NCBI RefSeq assembly: GCF_001485475.2
Contig: NZ_DF977002.1
Location: 62,001 to 126,000, forward strand
Direction of reading: 5' to 3'
DNA length: 64,000 nt
DNA from: Tepidanaerobacter syntrophicus
GTDB lineage: Bacteria; Bacillota; Thermosediminibacteria; Thermosediminibacterales; Tepidanaerobacteraceae
This document shows positions 16,674 to 27,058 of this stretch, one piece after another; the first letter of the stretch is position 1; the number at the start of each line of letters is the position of its first letter. The notes beneath the pieces are model-generated. The model saw only the letters and a program-made list of their open reading frames with translations, did no database searches and had not been told where the DNA came from. The position numbers and the translations under genes are program-made.

Positions 16674-17618
16674 CTACTTGCCGATGGGGGTCTGAGTTGA
16701 CACAAGAGCAACCCATTCGCCCTTTTCAAATTGTTCAACCAAGTCGAAACCGTTCCTTTCTAAAGCTTCAATTACAGAAAGTTTTCGGTCTTTTATAATT
16801 CCGGACGCTATAAATATGCCGCCATCTTTTAAGCATAATGCTGCTTCTTTACTCAAATCGATTATAACGTCGGCTATTATATTGGCAACTATTATATCGG
16901 CTTTAAAATCAATGTCTTTTAATTTATCATTTTTTATAGCCTGAATAACTGTATCCAGTCCGTTCCTTTCGGCATTTTCTTGGGTAATACGTACAGCGTT
17001 TTCATCTGTATCAATTGCTAACACTTGGCTTGCTCCCAGCTTCCCGCTTGCTATGGACAATATGCCGGAACCGCACCCCACATCAATTACTGTCATTCCT
17101 TGTTTTACGTATTTCTCTAAAATTTCAAGGCATAAAACTGTAGTTTCATGTGTGCCTGTGCCGAAGGCCATACCCGGATCCAGTTCTATAACAATTTCTT
17201 CGGGTTTTGGAGTATATGTCTCCCAGGAAGGTTTAATTACAATTCTATTTCCTATATGGGTAGGTTTGTAATATTTTTTCCATGCGGTACTCCAATCGGT
17301 TTCAGAAATAGTTGTTAGAATTATTTCACCCTTACCGATGTTAAGACCATAATTCGGAAGTTCATTTATTCGTTTTCGGATCGTTTCCGCCCTCTCGGCA
17401 AGGCTGCTGTCTTCTACTAAATACCCTGTCACTTGAGCTACTTCAAAATCTAATCCTTCCGGGATTTCTATATAATCCCATTCCTCTGTATCATGAGGGC
17501 GAAGATAGATTTTTGGATCCTCGATAACAACTCCGGCTACGCCGGCTTCGTAAAAAATGTTCGAAACCGCTTCAATGGCCTCTGTTGTAGTCTTTACTCT
17601 TATTTCTACCCAGTTCAT
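16674..17618 (-). CDS. prmA: Ribosomal protein L11 methyltransferase
   Basis: A 314-residue SAM-dependent methyltransferase that trimethylates L11. The N-terminal substrate-recognition domain (1-100) precedes the conserved ELDPGMAFGTGTHETT segment (about 145-160) and SAM-binding motif VIDVGCGSGILSIA (177-190). ATG start with AGGAGGG upstream, about 20 bp after dnaJ. Linkage dnaJ-prmA-rsmE is conserved across Firmicutes. Confidence 0.96.
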   Translation of the reverse strand: MNWVEIRVKTTTEAIEAVSNIFYEAGVAGVVIEDPKIYLRPHDTEEWDYIEIPEGLDFEVAQVTGYLVEDSSLAERAETIRKRINELPNYGLNIGKGEIILTTISETDWSTAWKKYYKPTHIGNRIVIKPSWETYTPKPEEIVIELDPGMAFGTGTHETTVLCLEILEKYVKQGMTVIDVGCGSGILSIASGKLGASQVLAIDTDENAVRITQENAERNGLDTVIQAIKNDKLKDIDFKADIIVANIIADVIIDLSKEAALCLKDGGIFIASGIIKDRKLSVIEALERNGFDLVEQFEKGEWVALVSTQTPIGK

Positions 17619-17638
17619 TTAAACCCTCCTGCTTGATA

Positions 17639-18841
17639 TTATACGCCAAAGGCGCCTTTCATTTTACCAAAAAAACCTTTTGATGAGGATTTTACATCTT
17701 CTCCGCTGATTTTAGCAAACTGCTCCAAAAGCTCTCGCTGTTCCTCAGTTAGATTCTTAGGTATTATCACTTCTGCTTCCACATACATATCCCCTCTGCC
17801 ACGGCCTTTACTGCGCGGCATGCCTTTTGATCTTAAGCGGAATCGAGTTCCCGGCTGTGTTCCTTCCGGTATTTTAAGCTTAACTTTGCCGTCTAAAGTA
17901 GGAACTTCTATTTCGGTTCCCAGAGCTGCCTGGACAAAGGAAATCGGGACTTTATAAACAAGATCGTCTCCTTCTCTTACAAAAAGCTTGTGGGGCTTTA
18001 CCCGAACCACAATATACAGATCTCCTGGAGGTCCGCCGTTTTCTCCCGCTTCACCTTCACCTGCAATACGCAATTTAGAACCGCTATCTACTCCGGGGGG
18101 AATATTTACTTTAATTTTGCGAGCAACTCTTTTTTTCCCAAGGCCGTTGCACTCAGGACATACTTCCTCGATAATACGACCACTGCCACCACATTTTGGA
18201 CATGTAGTTACATTGGTAAAGTGTATATTACCTACTGTTTGAGCTTGCCTTACCTGACCAGTGCCTTGGCATGTGGGACATGTCTTTGCGCCGGTGCCGG
18301 CTTTGGCTCCAGTGCCGGCGCAAGCCTCGCAATTTTCCATACGGTAAAGTTCAATTTCCTTTTCCGCACCAAAGGCGGCTTCTTCAAGAGTTATCTCTAA
18401 TTCATATTGAAGATCGGCTCCCCGCATAGGGGCCTTTCTTCTGCTTTGGCTCCTTCTGGAACCTGTGCTTCCGAAACCTCCGCCGAATATATCAAATATA
18501 TCATCAAAGATACTACCGCCGCCAAAATCACCAAAATCAGTAAAACCACCGAAATTGCTAAATCCACCAAAATTGCCAAATCCACCGGTACCGCTTGTGC
18601 TAAAACCACCTTCACCCATTCCTGCATGACCGAATCGATCATATTGCGCTCTCTTTTCGGGATCGCTAAGAACTTCGTAAGCTTCATTTATTTCCTTGAA
18701 TTTTTCAGTAGCATCCTTATCCTCTTTGTTTACATCAGGATGATATTTACGGGCTAGCTTTCTATATGCTTTTTTTATTTCTTCTTCGGTTGCATCTCTG
18801 CTGACGCCCAACACTTCATAATAATCTCTTTTTTGTGCCAA
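17639..18841 (-). CDS. dnaJ: Chaperone DnaJ
   Basis: A 400-residue class I DnaJ, Hsp40 co-chaperone that stimulates DnaK ATPase. Domains: J domain (1-70) with HPD at 34-36, Gly/Phe-rich region (about 75-125), four CxxCxGxG zinc repeats (C171-C174, C188-C191, C214-C217, C228-C231), then two substrate-binding domains. TTG start at 18841 after GAGGTGATG. Part of the CIRCE-controlled hrcA-grpE-dnaK-dnaJ operon. Confidence 0.98.
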   Translation of the reverse strand: MAQKRDYYEVLGVSRDATEEEIKKAYRKLARKYHPDVNKEDKDATEKFKEINEAYEVLSDPEKRAQYDRFGHAGMGEGGFSTSGTGGFGNFGGFSNFGGFTDFGDFGGGSIFDDIFDIFGGGFGSTGSRRSQSRRKAPMRGADLQYELEITLEEAAFGAEKEIELYRMENCEACAGTGAKAGTGAKTCPTCQGTGQVRQAQTVGNIHFTNVTTCPKCGGSGRIIEEVCPECNGLGKKRVARKIKVNIPPGVDSGSKLRIAGEGEAGENGGPPGDLYIVVRVKPHKLFVREGDDLVYKVPISFVQAALGTEIEVPTLDGKVKLKIPEGTQPGTRFRLRSKGMPRSKGRGRGDMYVEAEVIIPKNLTEEQRELLEQFAKISGEDVKSSSKGFFGKMKGAFGV

Positions 18842-18879
18842 TCGGCATCACCTCATCTAAGTCAGCCCGAAAAGAGCCG

Positions 18880-20733
18880 TTAATTATCATCATCCACCAC
18901 TTTATAATCAGCATCTACAACTTTCTCATCGCTTGCAGCGCCGGCTCCCGCATCCTCTTGGCTAGAACCTGAAAAATCATGAGGAGTAGAACCAGCTTGA
19001 GCTCCGCTCTGGTACAATTTGGAAGAAATATCATAGAATACTTTTGTAAGTTCGTCTGTTGCACTTTTGATTCTATTGATATCATCAGATTCGATAGCAG
19101 CTTTCACATCTGCAATCTTATTTCTGACTTTCTCTTCATCTTCTTTGCTAATCTTATCTTTTAAATCAGACAGCATTTTTTCTGATTCGTATACTAACGA
19201 GTCAGCTTTATTTTTTGCCTCGATTTTTTCTCTCTTCTTCTTGTCTTCCTCGGCAAATCTTTCTGCATCTTTTATCATTCGTTCAATTTCATCTTGGCTG
19301 AGGGTTGAAGTCGCAGAAATTGTAATCTTCTGTTCTTTACCTGTTCCGAGGTCTTTAGCGCTTACGCTTACAATACCATTAGCATCTATATCGAAAGTAA
19401 CTTGAATTTGCGGCACTCCTCTTGGAGCCGGCGGAATTCCGGTAAGCTGGAACCTTCCAAGCGTAATATTGTCTGCAGCCATCGGACGTTCGCCTTGAAG
19501 CACATGGATTTCAACACTTGTTTGACCATCTGCTGCAGTTGTAAATATTTGACTCTTGGATGTGGGAATAGTTGTATTCCTATCAATTATCTTCGTAAAT
19601 ACGCCGCCTAAAGTTTCAATTCCAAGAGACAGTGGTGTTACATCAAGGAGAACCACGTCATCTATTTCTCCCATTAAAACCCCGGCTTGAATTGCAGCTC
19701 CAAGGGCTACAACTTCATCCGGATTAAGATCTTTTTGAGGTTCTTTACCCATTAATTTTTTGATTGCTTCTTGTACTGCCGGAATTCTCGTTGAACCGCC
19801 CACTAATATTACTTTATCAATGTCCTTAGGCTCTAAACCGGCATCTGATAATGCCCTCTTTGTAGGACCTAAAGTAGCCTCTACCAGATCTCTTGTAAGT
19901 TCTTCGAATTTTGCTCTAGTTAAGGTCATCTCTAAGTGTTTGGGACCATTCGCGTCTGCTGTAATAAAAGGCAGATTTATCTCAGTGCTTAAAACACTTG
20001 ACAATTCTATCTTGGCTCTTTCAGCTGCTTCTTTCAATCTCTGTAGAGCTATACGATCTTTTCTTAAATCAATACCGTGCTCTTTTTTGAACTCTTCTGC
20101 TATATAATCGATAATGCGTTGATCGAAATCATCGCCGCCAAGTCTAGTGTTTCCACTGGTAGCTTTTACTTCAAATACTCCATCGCCAACTTCAAGGATA
20201 GAGACGTCGAAGGTTCCACCACCTAAGTCAAAGACCAAAATCGTATGATCTCCGGTTTTATCAAGGCCGTAAGCAAGTGCTGCAGCTGTAGGCTCATTTA
20301 TTATTCTGAGCACTTCAAGACCGGCTATTGTACCTGCATCTTTTGTAGCCTGCCGCTGACTGTCTGAAAAATAAGCAGGCACCGTTATAACTGCTTTCGT
20401 AATTTTTTCTCCAAGATAGCTCTCCGCATCTTGTTTCAGTTTTCGCAGAATCATCGCGGATATTTCTTGCGGAGTATAAGTTTTATCATCTATATGAACC
20501 CTATAATCTGTTCCCATATATCTTTTTATTGATTGAATAGTTCTTTCGGGATTGGTTATAGCTTGCCTTTTTGCCAATTGGCCGACTAAAAGTTGACCAT
20601 CTTTTGTAAATGCAACTACCGATGGGGTAAGTCTAGAGCCTTCCGCATTCGGTATTATTACAGGTTTGCCACCTTCCATGTATGCTACTACTGAGTTAGT
20701 TGTTCCAAGATCTATTCCTATTGCTTTAGTCAT
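18880..20733 (-). CDS. dnaK: Chaperone DnaK (Hsp70)
   Basis: A 617-residue Hsp70. The ATPase domain starts [18 protein letters not shown] and contains [13 protein letters not shown] and [11 protein letters not shown]. The substrate-binding domain includes [14 protein letters not shown] and the linker VLLDV. A helical lid follows, with a Gly/Ala/Ser-rich tail. Length is normal for Firmicutes. ATG start. It lies 16 bp after grpE in the heat-shock operon. Confidence 0.99.
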   Translation of the reverse strand: MTKAIGIDLGTTNSVVAYMEGGKPVIIPNAEGSRLTPSVVAFTKDGQLLVGQLAKRQAITNPERTIQSIKRYMGTDYRVHIDDKTYTPQEISAMILRKLKQDAESYLGEKITKAVITVPAYFSDSQRQATKDAGTIAGLEVLRIINEPTAAALAYGLDKTGDHTILVFDLGGGTFDVSILEVGDGVFEVKATSGNTRLGGDDFDQRIIDYIAEEFKKEHGIDLRKDRIALQRLKEAAERAKIELSSVLSTEINLPFITADANGPKHLEMTLTRAKFEELTRDLVEATLGPTKRALSDAGLEPKDIDKVILVGGSTRIPAVQEAIKKLMGKEPQKDLNPDEVVALGAAIQAGVLMGEIDDVVLLDVTPLSLGIETLGGVFTKIIDRNTTIPTSKSQIFTTAADGQTSVEIHVLQGERPMAADNITLGRFQLTGIPPAPRGVPQIQVTFDIDANGIVSVSAKDLGTGKEQKITISATSTLSQDEIERMIKDAERFAEEDKKKREKIEAKNKADSLVYESEKMLSDLKDKISKEDEEKVRNKIADVKAAIESDDINRIKSATDELTKVFYDISSKLYQSGAQAGSTPHDFSGSSQEDAGAGAASDEKVVDADYKVVDDDN

Positions 20734-20748
20734 ATCAAATCACCCCTT

Positions 20749-21360
20749 TTAATTATTCTTAGAAACTTTAACCATGCTAGGTCTTATTACTTTAGAATTA
20801 TACATATATCCTTTTCTTACAACCTCAACAACTATACCTGGTTCATGTTCATTACTTTCTACAGTCATTATAGCCTCATGGTAGTACGGATCAAAAGGTT
20901 TTCCAAGTGCTTCGATCTCTTTAACACCATGTTTTTCCAGCATTCTTTTAAATTCTTCATATATCATTTCTACGCCTCGATAAAGGTCGCTTTCCTTATC
21001 TTCAATTGCAGACAAAGCTCTTTCAAAGTTGTCAAGAATGGGTAGGATGTCTTTTACTAATTTTTCACCTGCATATTTGTGAATTTCCTGGATATCTCTT
21101 TCAACCCGTTTTCTGTAATTTTCTAAATCGGCCTGGGTTCTTAACCATTTATTTTTATAGTTATCAATTTCCTTTTCTTTAGCCTCAATAATCTGGCTCA
21201 TATCAAGATTTTGTTCCATATTATCAGTTATTTCTCCTTTATTTTCTCCTTGAGCCTCACCATCCGGCCCATTTTTTTGCATGCTATCGTAAGCCTTTCC
21301 TTTAGGCTCTATATTACCTTCTTTATCATTACCGTTACTACAGAAGTTATCCGCAGTCAT
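20749..21360 (-). CDS. grpE: Nucleotide exchange factor GrpE
   Basis: A 203-residue GrpE that releases ADP from DnaK. A disordered acidic N-terminus (1-50) is followed by a long coiled coil (about 55-110; EKEIDNYKNKWLRTQADLEN) and a C-terminal beta domain with the family signature EALGKPFDPYYHEAI and GYMYNSKVIRPSMVKV. ATG start. It follows hrcA after 69 bp. Confidence 0.96.
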   Translation of the reverse strand: MTADNFCSNGNDKEGNIEPKGKAYDSMQKNGPDGEAQGENKGEITDNMEQNLDMSQIIEAKEKEIDNYKNKWLRTQADLENYRKRVERDIQEIHKYAGEKLVKDILPILDNFERALSAIEDKESDLYRGVEMIYEEFKRMLEKHGVKEIEALGKPFDPYYHEAIMTVESNEHEPGIVVEVVRKGYMYNSKVIRPSMVKVSKNN

Positions 21361-21429
21361 GGTATCTCCTTCCCCCTTTCCTTTTTACTCAAGCTGCTTG
21401 TGATCTTGTTGCTTTATAAGCCTTAAATA

Positions 21430-22461
21430 TCATAGCATTTCGGCTATTGTTTTAATAATATAATCTGTAACTTGTTCAAGTATCGATATCGCTCTTGAAT
21501 ATTCCATGCGCGTAGGACCCATTATACTAAATATTCCCACGTTCTTTTTGTTTATAGAAACATCGGCCGTTATTATGCTGAAATCTTGCAGTTCAACAAG
21601 CCTGTTTTCATTGCCGATAGTTACGGTAATTGTATTGGGTCTTGATACTTCCTTTAGGGCTCTTGTAATCAACTCATGATGTTCTAACAATGAGAGGAAA
21701 GTTTTTACCTTTTCTACATCTTGAAATTCCGGATATTCCAGCATTTTTGAACTGCCCGCGGAAATAAGCGGCGCATTTTGCTGCATTTCTTCAAGATTGT
21801 TTAGTAATATTTCCAACAATATATTCAGCAGCTCATCATATTCGATCATTTCATTTCTTATAGCATTCATCAATTCTCCCGTAATTTCTGAGAAAGTTTT
21901 TCCTGTAAGATTGTCGTTTAGTATATTTGATATTCTGGTAAGATCAGAATCTGTAAAGTTCTTAGGCAGATCTATAATATGGTGGCTGATGTTGCCATAA
22001 TTTGTAACAATAAGCAGTAATCCTTTTTCTTCATCAACTCTGCTGACTTGTATGTGTTTTAAGGAGCTGCTTTCAAGTTGTGGCCCCATTATTACTGCAG
22101 TATAGCTTGTAAGTCTTGAAATCACTCGGGCAGCCTGCTTAGTAATTTCTTCTAGATCATTTAATCTTTTTTCAAAAACACGTCTTATTAACTGCTGTTC
22201 CATCTCATTAAGTTTTCGCGAAGGCAGCAAAAAATCCACATAATATCTATATCCCTTATGTGATGGAACTCGTCCTGCCGATGTATGTGGCTGGAATAAA
22301 TAACCTAATTCTTCTAAATCCGCCATTTCATTGCGTATAGTCGCAGGACTTATACCTAGATTATATTTCCTGGCTATCGTTCTAGAGCTGACAGGTTCGA
22401 CAGTTGCAATATATTCCTCAATCACTGCCGCTAGTATCTTTAGTTTCCTCTCATCAAGCAC
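21430..22461 (-). CDS. hrcA: Heat-inducible transcription repressor HrcA
   Basis: A 343-residue repressor that binds CIRCE with GroEL help. The N-terminal winged helix includes SSRTIARKYNLGISPATIRNEM, followed by DLEELGYLFQPHTSAGRVPS; the GAF-like dimerisation domain follows. GTG start at 22461 after AAAGGAGGTGG; this ribosome site abuts the CIRCE operator, so the gene is autoregulated. First gene of hrcA-grpE-dnaK-dnaJ-prmA-rsmE-mtaB. Confidence 0.98.
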   Translation of the reverse strand: MLDERKLKILAAVIEEYIATVEPVSSRTIARKYNLGISPATIRNEMADLEELGYLFQPHTSAGRVPSHKGYRYYVDFLLPSRKLNEMEQQLIRRVFEKRLNDLEEITKQAARVISRLTSYTAVIMGPQLESSSLKHIQVSRVDEEKGLLLIVTNYGNISHHIIDLPKNFTDSDLTRISNILNDNLTGKTFSEITGELMNAIRNEMIEYDELLNILLEILLNNLEEMQQNAPLISAGSSKMLEYPEFQDVEKVKTFLSLLEHHELITRALKEVSRPNTITVTIGNENRLVELQDFSIITADVSINKKNVGIFSIMGPTRMEYSRAISILEQVTDYIIKTIAEML

Positions 22462-22476
22462 CCTGTTCCACCTCCT

Positions 22477-22503
22477 TTAGCACTCTCATCTTTAGAGTGC
22501 TAA
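22477..22503 (-). promoter_or_regulatory. CIRCE operator (HrcA-binding site)
   Basis: A perfect TTAGCACTC-N9-GAGTGCTAA inverted repeat, identical to the CIRCE consensus, lies between the promoter and the hrcA start. It overlaps the transcript leader just upstream of the ribosome-binding site. Confidence 0.98.
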
Positions 22504-22513
22504 ACCTAATATA

Positions 22514-22542
22514 TAAATACCACTTACATTACTTTTTGTCAA
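22514..22542 (-). promoter_or_regulatory. SigA-type promoter of the heat-shock operon
   Basis: TTGACA (22542-22537), 17-bp spacer, then TATTTA (22519-22514) on the minus strand, immediately upstream of CIRCE. It starts 5 bp after the hemW stop, so the operon is separated from lepA-hemW only by this promoter. Confidence 0.8.
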
Positions 22543-22546
22543 GAAT

Positions 22547-23674
22547 TTAAGGTAAAAATTCTGCAAAAACTATATTGGCAAAATCCAATCCCTTTTTGGT
22601 TAATCTGACTTTATCGCCTTTTTCTTCAATAAGTGCTTCTTTTTTCATATTTTCAACAGCATTTTTGTAAACCTGCATAAATTCTGTACCAAATCTCTGT
22701 TTAAAAACTTTTTTATCTATACCTTCCAAAAGACGCAACCCCAAAAAACAAAATTCTGCTTCTTGTTCTCTAATGCTTATATCTTCTCTTTCGGCCACAG
22801 CACTTGATAAGTTTTTCATGGAATAAATATAGTCTTCAATCAGTGGATAATTGTAAAATCTTTGATTTTCTATAAAAGAATGGGCTCCTGCTCCAAGTCC
22901 AAGATACTCCTTATAGCTCCAATAGATTTTATTATGCTCTGATTGTCTTTTCGGCACCGCAAAATTTGAAATCTCGTAGTGTTCGTAACCGCTTTGATTA
23001 AGAATTTTAATCGCTTCATAATACATTTGTCTTTCTTCATCTTCTGAAGGCAATTTAAGTTTTTCTTCTTGCAATAGGCGATAAAATATTGTGCCTTCCT
23101 CAATAGAAAGGGAATAGCACGATATATGCTCAGGATTTAATTCCAAAACTTGTTGTAAGGTTTCCTTAAAATCATTTACAGATTGTGTAGGAAGGCCAAA
23201 AATCAAATCTACGTTAATATTATCAAAACCGATGCGGCGAGCTGCTTCGAAATTTATTTTAAAATCTTTAAAGGTATGAATTCTGCCAATTATTTTTAGT
23301 AATCTGTCTTGAGATGCCTGAAGGCCTATACTTAGCCTATTTACTTTAGCATATTTTAAAGCCAGAAGCTTTTCTTCTGTCAGCGTTCCAGGATTAGCTT
23401 CTATCGTAATTTCAGCATTATCTGATACCGGGATATTTTTGTAAACTGTATGGAAAACATCTTCCAGTTCCTCGGGACTGAGGATGGTAGGCGTCCCGCC
23501 GCCGACAAATATAGTCTGTGCAATATAGTCTTTGTCTTTTAGAGTTTCGATTTCTTTTTTTAAAGCAGAAATATACGAAGATATGAGTTCCGGTTTTGTA
23601 AATGAATTAAAATCACAGTAATTGCATTTTTTAACACAAAAAGGAATATGAATATAAAGTCCTATTGGTTTCAT
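22547..23674 (-). CDS. hemW: Radical SAM protein HemW (heme chaperone-like)
   Basis: A 375-residue HemW/HemN-like protein. The radical SAM motif CVKKCNYC gives Cys at 13, 17 and 20, preceded by GLYIHIPF. The family's extra Cys appears in CNYCDF. VGGGTPT, IEANPGT and the C-terminal HemN_C region (AEFCFLGLRLLEGI) are present. HemW is a heme-binding chaperone rather than a true coproporphyrinogen dehydrogenase. ATG start 2 bp after lepA; the lepA-hemW-hrcA order is conserved. Confidence 0.95.
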   Translation of the reverse strand: MKPIGLYIHIPFCVKKCNYCDFNSFTKPELISSYISALKKEIETLKDKDYIAQTIFVGGGTPTILSPEELEDVFHTVYKNIPVSDNAEITIEANPGTLTEEKLLALKYAKVNRLSIGLQASQDRLLKIIGRIHTFKDFKINFEAARRIGFDNINVDLIFGLPTQSVNDFKETLQQVLELNPEHISCYSLSIEEGTIFYRLLQEEKLKLPSEDEERQMYYEAIKILNQSGYEHYEISNFAVPKRQSEHNKIYWSYKEYLGLGAGAHSFIENQRFYNYPLIEDYIYSMKNLSSAVAEREDISIREQEAEFCFLGLRLLEGIDKKVFKQRFGTEFMQVYKNAVENMKKEALIEEKGDKVRLTKKGLDFANIVFAEFLP

Positions 23675-23675
23675 C

Positions 23676-25478
23676 TTAATCCATCTTCAATACTGACATA
23701 AAGGCTTCTTGTGGAAGTTCTACGTTGCCGATTTTCCGCATTCTCTTTTTGCCTTCTTTTTGCTTTTCTAAAAGTTTTTTCTTACGGGTTATATCTCCGC
23801 CATAGCATTTTGCAAGCACATTTTTCCTTAATGCCTTTACTGTCTCCCGGGCGATTATTTTGCCTCCTATAGCTGCTTGTATAGGAATCTCGAATAAATG
23901 TCTGGGAATAACATCCTTTAATCTTTCTGCTATTTGGCGCCCGCGAATATATGCTTTATCTTTGTGTACGATAAAAGAAAGTGCATCGACGATTTCACCA
24001 TTAATGAGAATATCAAGTTTTACCATCTCGGATTTTCTGTATCCGGTTATTTCATAATCTAGTGAAGCATAGCCTCGAGTTCTTGACTTAAGCTGGTCGA
24101 AAAAGTCATATATAATCTCGGAAAGTGGCATATCGTATCTCAAAATAACCCGCTTTTCATTGATGTATTCCATATCCTTCATTTCCCCACGTCTTTCTTG
24201 GCACAGTTCCATAATAGCACCTACATATTCTGTTGGCAGCATTATAGATGCTCGTACGTAAGGTTCTTCAATATAGTCAATTTCAGAAGGATCAGGGAAA
24301 TTTGTAGGATTATCTATTTCTACTATACTTCCATCGGTCTTAATAACTTTAAAGACAACACTTGGAGCTGTTGTTATAATATTAAGATCATATTCTCGCT
24401 CTAGTCTTTCCTGAATAATATCCATATGCAAAAGGCCTAAAAAGCCGCATCTAAATCCAAAACCTAGGGCAGCAGATATCTCGGGCTCAAAAAATAGTGA
24501 AGCATCGCTGAGTCGAAGTTTGCCGAGAGCATCTTTTAAATCTTCATATTCTTCTCCTTCTGCCGGATATATGCCGCAAAACACCATCGGTACAGCTTTT
24601 TTGTAGCCGGGTAGAGGCTGTTTTGCCGGTTTTTCCGCATCGGTTATTGTATCTCCTACTCGGGTATCGATAACATTTTTTATGCCGGCTGCCACATATC
24701 CTACTTCCCCTGCCTCAAGCAAATCTACCGGCTGCATATCAGGATTGAACATGCCTACCTCTGCTACTTCAAAATTTTTTCCGGTAGACATCATCTTTAT
24801 CATTTGTTTTGCCCTTATGGTTCCATCTATAACTCTGACAAAAGCTACCGCTCCTTTATAAGCATCATAAAGGGAATCAAATATTAAAGCTCTTAGAGGT
24901 AAAGAAGCGGATCCTGTCGGAGCAGGCACGCGTTTGACTACAGCCTCCAATATCTCTTCTATTCCTTCGCCGGTTTTTGCCGAAGCCAATATAGCGTCTT
25001 GGGCATCGAGGCCGATGATATCTTCAATCTCTCGCTTTGTTTCATCAGGATCAGCGCTTGGAAGATCAATCTTATTTATTACAGGAATAATCTCCAAATT
25101 GTGTTCTAAGGCAAGATAAACATTTGCAAGAGTCTGGGCTTCAATACCTTGGGTAGCATCTACCACAAGCAGGGCGCCTTCGCAGGCAGCAAGGCTTCTT
25201 GATACTTCATAGTTAAAGTCTACATGCCCCGGTGTATCTATCAGATTTAAAAGATATTCTTCACCATCTTTAGCCTTGTATATCATTCTCACTGCTTTGG
25301 CCTTTATGGTAATGCCTCTTTCTTTTTCAAGTTCCATCTTATCCATTACTTGCTCTTGCATTTTTCGTTCAGAGATAGTGCCTGTATATTCTAAAAGCCT
25401 ATCAGCAAGTGTTGATTTGCCATGATCTATATGGGCAATAATACAAAAATTTCTTATTCTCTCACGAGGTATGGGCAA
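23676..25478 (-). CDS. lepA: Elongation factor 4 (LepA)
   Basis: A 600-residue translational GTPase that back-translocates or remodels stalled ribosomes. G1 is AHIDHGKST (about 15-23), G3 DTPGHVDF, G4 NKID. LepA-specific C-terminal region: [20 protein letters not shown] and [23 protein letters not shown] start at 25478 with AGGAGG upstream. It is transcribed away from rpsT and is followed by hemW. Confidence 0.98.
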   Translation of the reverse strand: MPIPRERIRNFCIIAHIDHGKSTLADRLLEYTGTISERKMQEQVMDKMELEKERGITIKAKAVRMIYKAKDGEEYLLNLIDTPGHVDFNYEVSRSLAACEGALLVVDATQGIEAQTLANVYLALEHNLEIIPVINKIDLPSADPDETKREIEDIIGLDAQDAILASAKTGEGIEEILEAVVKRVPAPTGSASLPLRALIFDSLYDAYKGAVAFVRVIDGTIRAKQMIKMMSTGKNFEVAEVGMFNPDMQPVDLLEAGEVGYVAAGIKNVIDTRVGDTITDAEKPAKQPLPGYKKAVPMVFCGIYPAEGEEYEDLKDALGKLRLSDASLFFEPEISAALGFGFRCGFLGLLHMDIIQERLEREYDLNIITTAPSVVFKVIKTDGSIVEIDNPTNFPDPSEIDYIEEPYVRASIMLPTEYVGAIMELCQERRGEMKDMEYINEKRVILRYDMPLSEIIYDFFDQLKSRTRGYASLDYEITGYRKSEMVKLDILINGEIVDALSFIVHKDKAYIRGRQIAERLKDVIPRHLFEIPIQAAIGGKIIARETVKALRKNVLAKCYGGDITRKKKLLEKQKEGKKRMRKIGNVELPQEAFMSVLKMD

Positions 25479-25514
25479 TGATGTTCCTCCTCTTAATTTC
25501 TCAACTTAAATCTA

Positions 25515-25543
25515 ATTATATATTTTTAAGCATTTTTTAGCAA
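25515..25543 (-). promoter_or_regulatory. SigA-type promoter of lepA-hemW
   Basis: TTGCTA (25543-25538), 17-bp spacer, TATAAT (25520-25515) on the minus strand, about 37 bp before the lepA start. Confidence 0.78.
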
Positions 25544-25709
25544 TATACCATGTATCAAAGCAGTTAATGCTATTTGGAAGCTGAAATAATTTCTTTTCCG
25601 GAAAATAGTGCTTGCTATCTTGAACGCAGCAAAGGATCCTTGAAAAAGTTGATAAGATTCTTCCCTGTGATTAAAGTGAAAAAGTCCAGTTTAAATATTT
25701 GGCCTTCCC

Positions 25710-25738
25710 TTGCATTTTGGTAAATGACGTGATAAAAT
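25710..25738 (+). promoter_or_regulatory. SigA-type promoter of rpsT
   Basis: TTGCAT (25710-25715), 17-bp spacer, TAAAAT (25733-25738), about 30 bp before the rpsT start. Together with the lepA promoter it defines a divergent 289-bp intergenic region; the ~165 bp between the two promoters show nothing else I recognise. Confidence 0.8.
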
Positions 25739-25767
25739 ATCCCTAGCGTTTAAGGGGGTGAACACAT

Positions 25768-26040
25768 TTGGCAAATATTGCATCGGCAAAGAAGCGTGCA
25801 CGTCAGACAATTAAACGGACGCTTCACAATAACAAGATCAAATCACAGGTAAGATATTCCATAAAGAAATTTTCGGAAGCTATCAGTACAGCTGATTCCG
25901 AGCAAATACAGGCAAGCCTGAGGGAAGCTATTAAGACTATTGATAAAGCTGCATCCAACGGCGTTATTCACAAAAATGCAGCTGCTCGCAAAAAATCAAG
26001 TCTATACAAGAAACTTTCCCAATTAAACAATGCCAGCTAA
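25768..26040 (+). CDS. rpsT: 30S ribosomal protein S20
   Basis: A 90-residue bS20, a helical 16S rRNA-binding protein. It shows the typical start ANIASAKKRARQTIKR and NGVIHKNAAARKKSSLYKKL near the end. TTG start at 25768, seven bases after GGGGGTG. Single-gene transcript with its own promoter and terminator. It is the only ribosomal gene on the plus strand here, divergent from lepA and convergent with holA. Confidence 0.98.
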   Translation: MANIASAKKRARQTIKRTLHNNKIKSQVRYSIKKFSEAISTADSEQIQASLREAIKTIDKAASNGVIHKNAAARKKSSLYKKLSQLNNAS

Positions 26041-26044
26041 ATTA

Positions 26045-26070
26045 GCGTAAGCAAAGCTTACGCATTTTTT
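26045..26070 (+). terminator. Intrinsic terminator of rpsT
   Basis: Perfect 8-bp stem GCGTAAGC-AAA-GCTTACGC followed by ATTTTTTCTTT, starting 4 bp after the rpsT stop. Confidence 0.93.
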
Positions 26071-26101
26071 CTTTATAAAAGATTAAAGCTTACAATATAT
26101 C

Positions 26102-27058
26102 TCAAATAGCTGTTTTAGCCGCTAAAAGTTCAATGCCAATTTTTTCATCGATTTTACCGGTTTTTATCGCAATATCTATTTCTTGACAAAGTTTTAATGC
26201 CTTTTCTAATTCCTCGGCTGAAAAATTTTCGGCTTGAGATATTGCTTTTTTAAGCACAAAAGGATGCATTCCTGTCTTTTTTTGAATCATTTCACGCTCT
26301 ATGCCTTTCATAGATTTTACTGTAAGCAAATTCATTATATGTTTTGATATCATATATAAAATTACCGCTCCCTTTTCTCCTCGCTCCATAAGGTAATTCA
26401 AGGATTTAATAGCCTCTGCAGGTCTTTTAGAACCTATATAGTCCATCATTTCAAATATATTACCTTCAAGGGATTTAGAAAAAATTTCATCTAAATCGTT
26501 TTGTTCAATCTTTACTCTCTCTCCTACAAATGACGCTATCTTCTTTAATTCATTATCTGCCTGATATAAATCTGTGGTATATTCGGCGATAAAGTAAGCG
26601 GTTCTCAAATCTATGCTTTTATTGTAAAGCTTGGCTCTTTTTTGAATCCAAAATGCTTTATCTTTTTGCAAAAGGGGTTTATACTCATAAGCCACGCCGT
26701 TTGCTTGAAAAAACTTAAAAATCTTACTGCGTTTATCGACTTGAGATGTGGTAAATATCAGATAAGTATGTGCAGGCACCCTTTTTAGCCTGTCCAAAAA
26801 CCATTTTTGCCTTTCACTGCTCATCTTGCCTTCATTTTTAAAAAATGATGCATCATAGACAACTACAATTTTCTTTTCGGACATCATAGGAACAGTGTCA
26901 CAAGCATCGAGTATGTCTTCTTCCTTTGCGTTTTTACCGTCGAAAGAGATGAAATTTATAGCTTGTAAGCCCTGAGGGATAGTTTTATTTTTTAAATTAA
27001 CTATTGCTTCATCGATTAGCAGTTTTTCTTCGCCAAAAAAAAGAATAAGGTTTTTCAT
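26102..27058 (-). CDS. holA: DNA polymerase III subunit delta
   Basis: A 318-residue clamp-loader delta subunit. The N-terminal AAA+-like fold starts NLILFFGEEKLLIDEAI. Conserved elements further along are DACDTVPMMSEKKIVVVYDA, LIFTTSQVDKRSK and EGNIFEMMDYIGSKRPAEAI. ATG at 27058 overlaps the comEC stop by 4 bp (ATGA), so translation is coupled. comEC-holA-rpsT synteny is typical of Firmicutes. Confidence 0.95.
   Translation of the reverse strand: MKNLILFFGEEKLLIDEAIVNLKNKTIPQGLQAINFISFDGKNAKEEDILDACDTVPMMSEKKIVVVYDASFFKNEGKMSSERQKWFLDRLKRVPAHTYLIFTTSQVDKRSKIFKFFQANGVAYEYKPLLQKDKAFWIQKRAKLYNKSIDLRTAYFIAEYTTDLYQADNELKKIASFVGERVKIEQNDLDEIFSKSLEGNIFEMMDYIGSKRPAEAIKSLNYLMERGEKGAVILYMISKHIMNLLTVKSMKGIEREMIQKKTGMHPFVLKKAISQAENFSAEELEKALKLCQEIDIAIKTGKIDEKIGIELLAAKTAI

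Noticed and set aside
16655-16738. Longer rsmE start at 16738
   Set aside because: It would run through the 3' end of prmA, encodes nothing like RsmE, and lacks a ribosome site; ATG 16654 fits.
25544-25709. Possible T-box or other leader RNA upstream of rpsT
   Set aside because: No specifier or T-box sequence, and the rpsT promoter lies downstream of this stretch.
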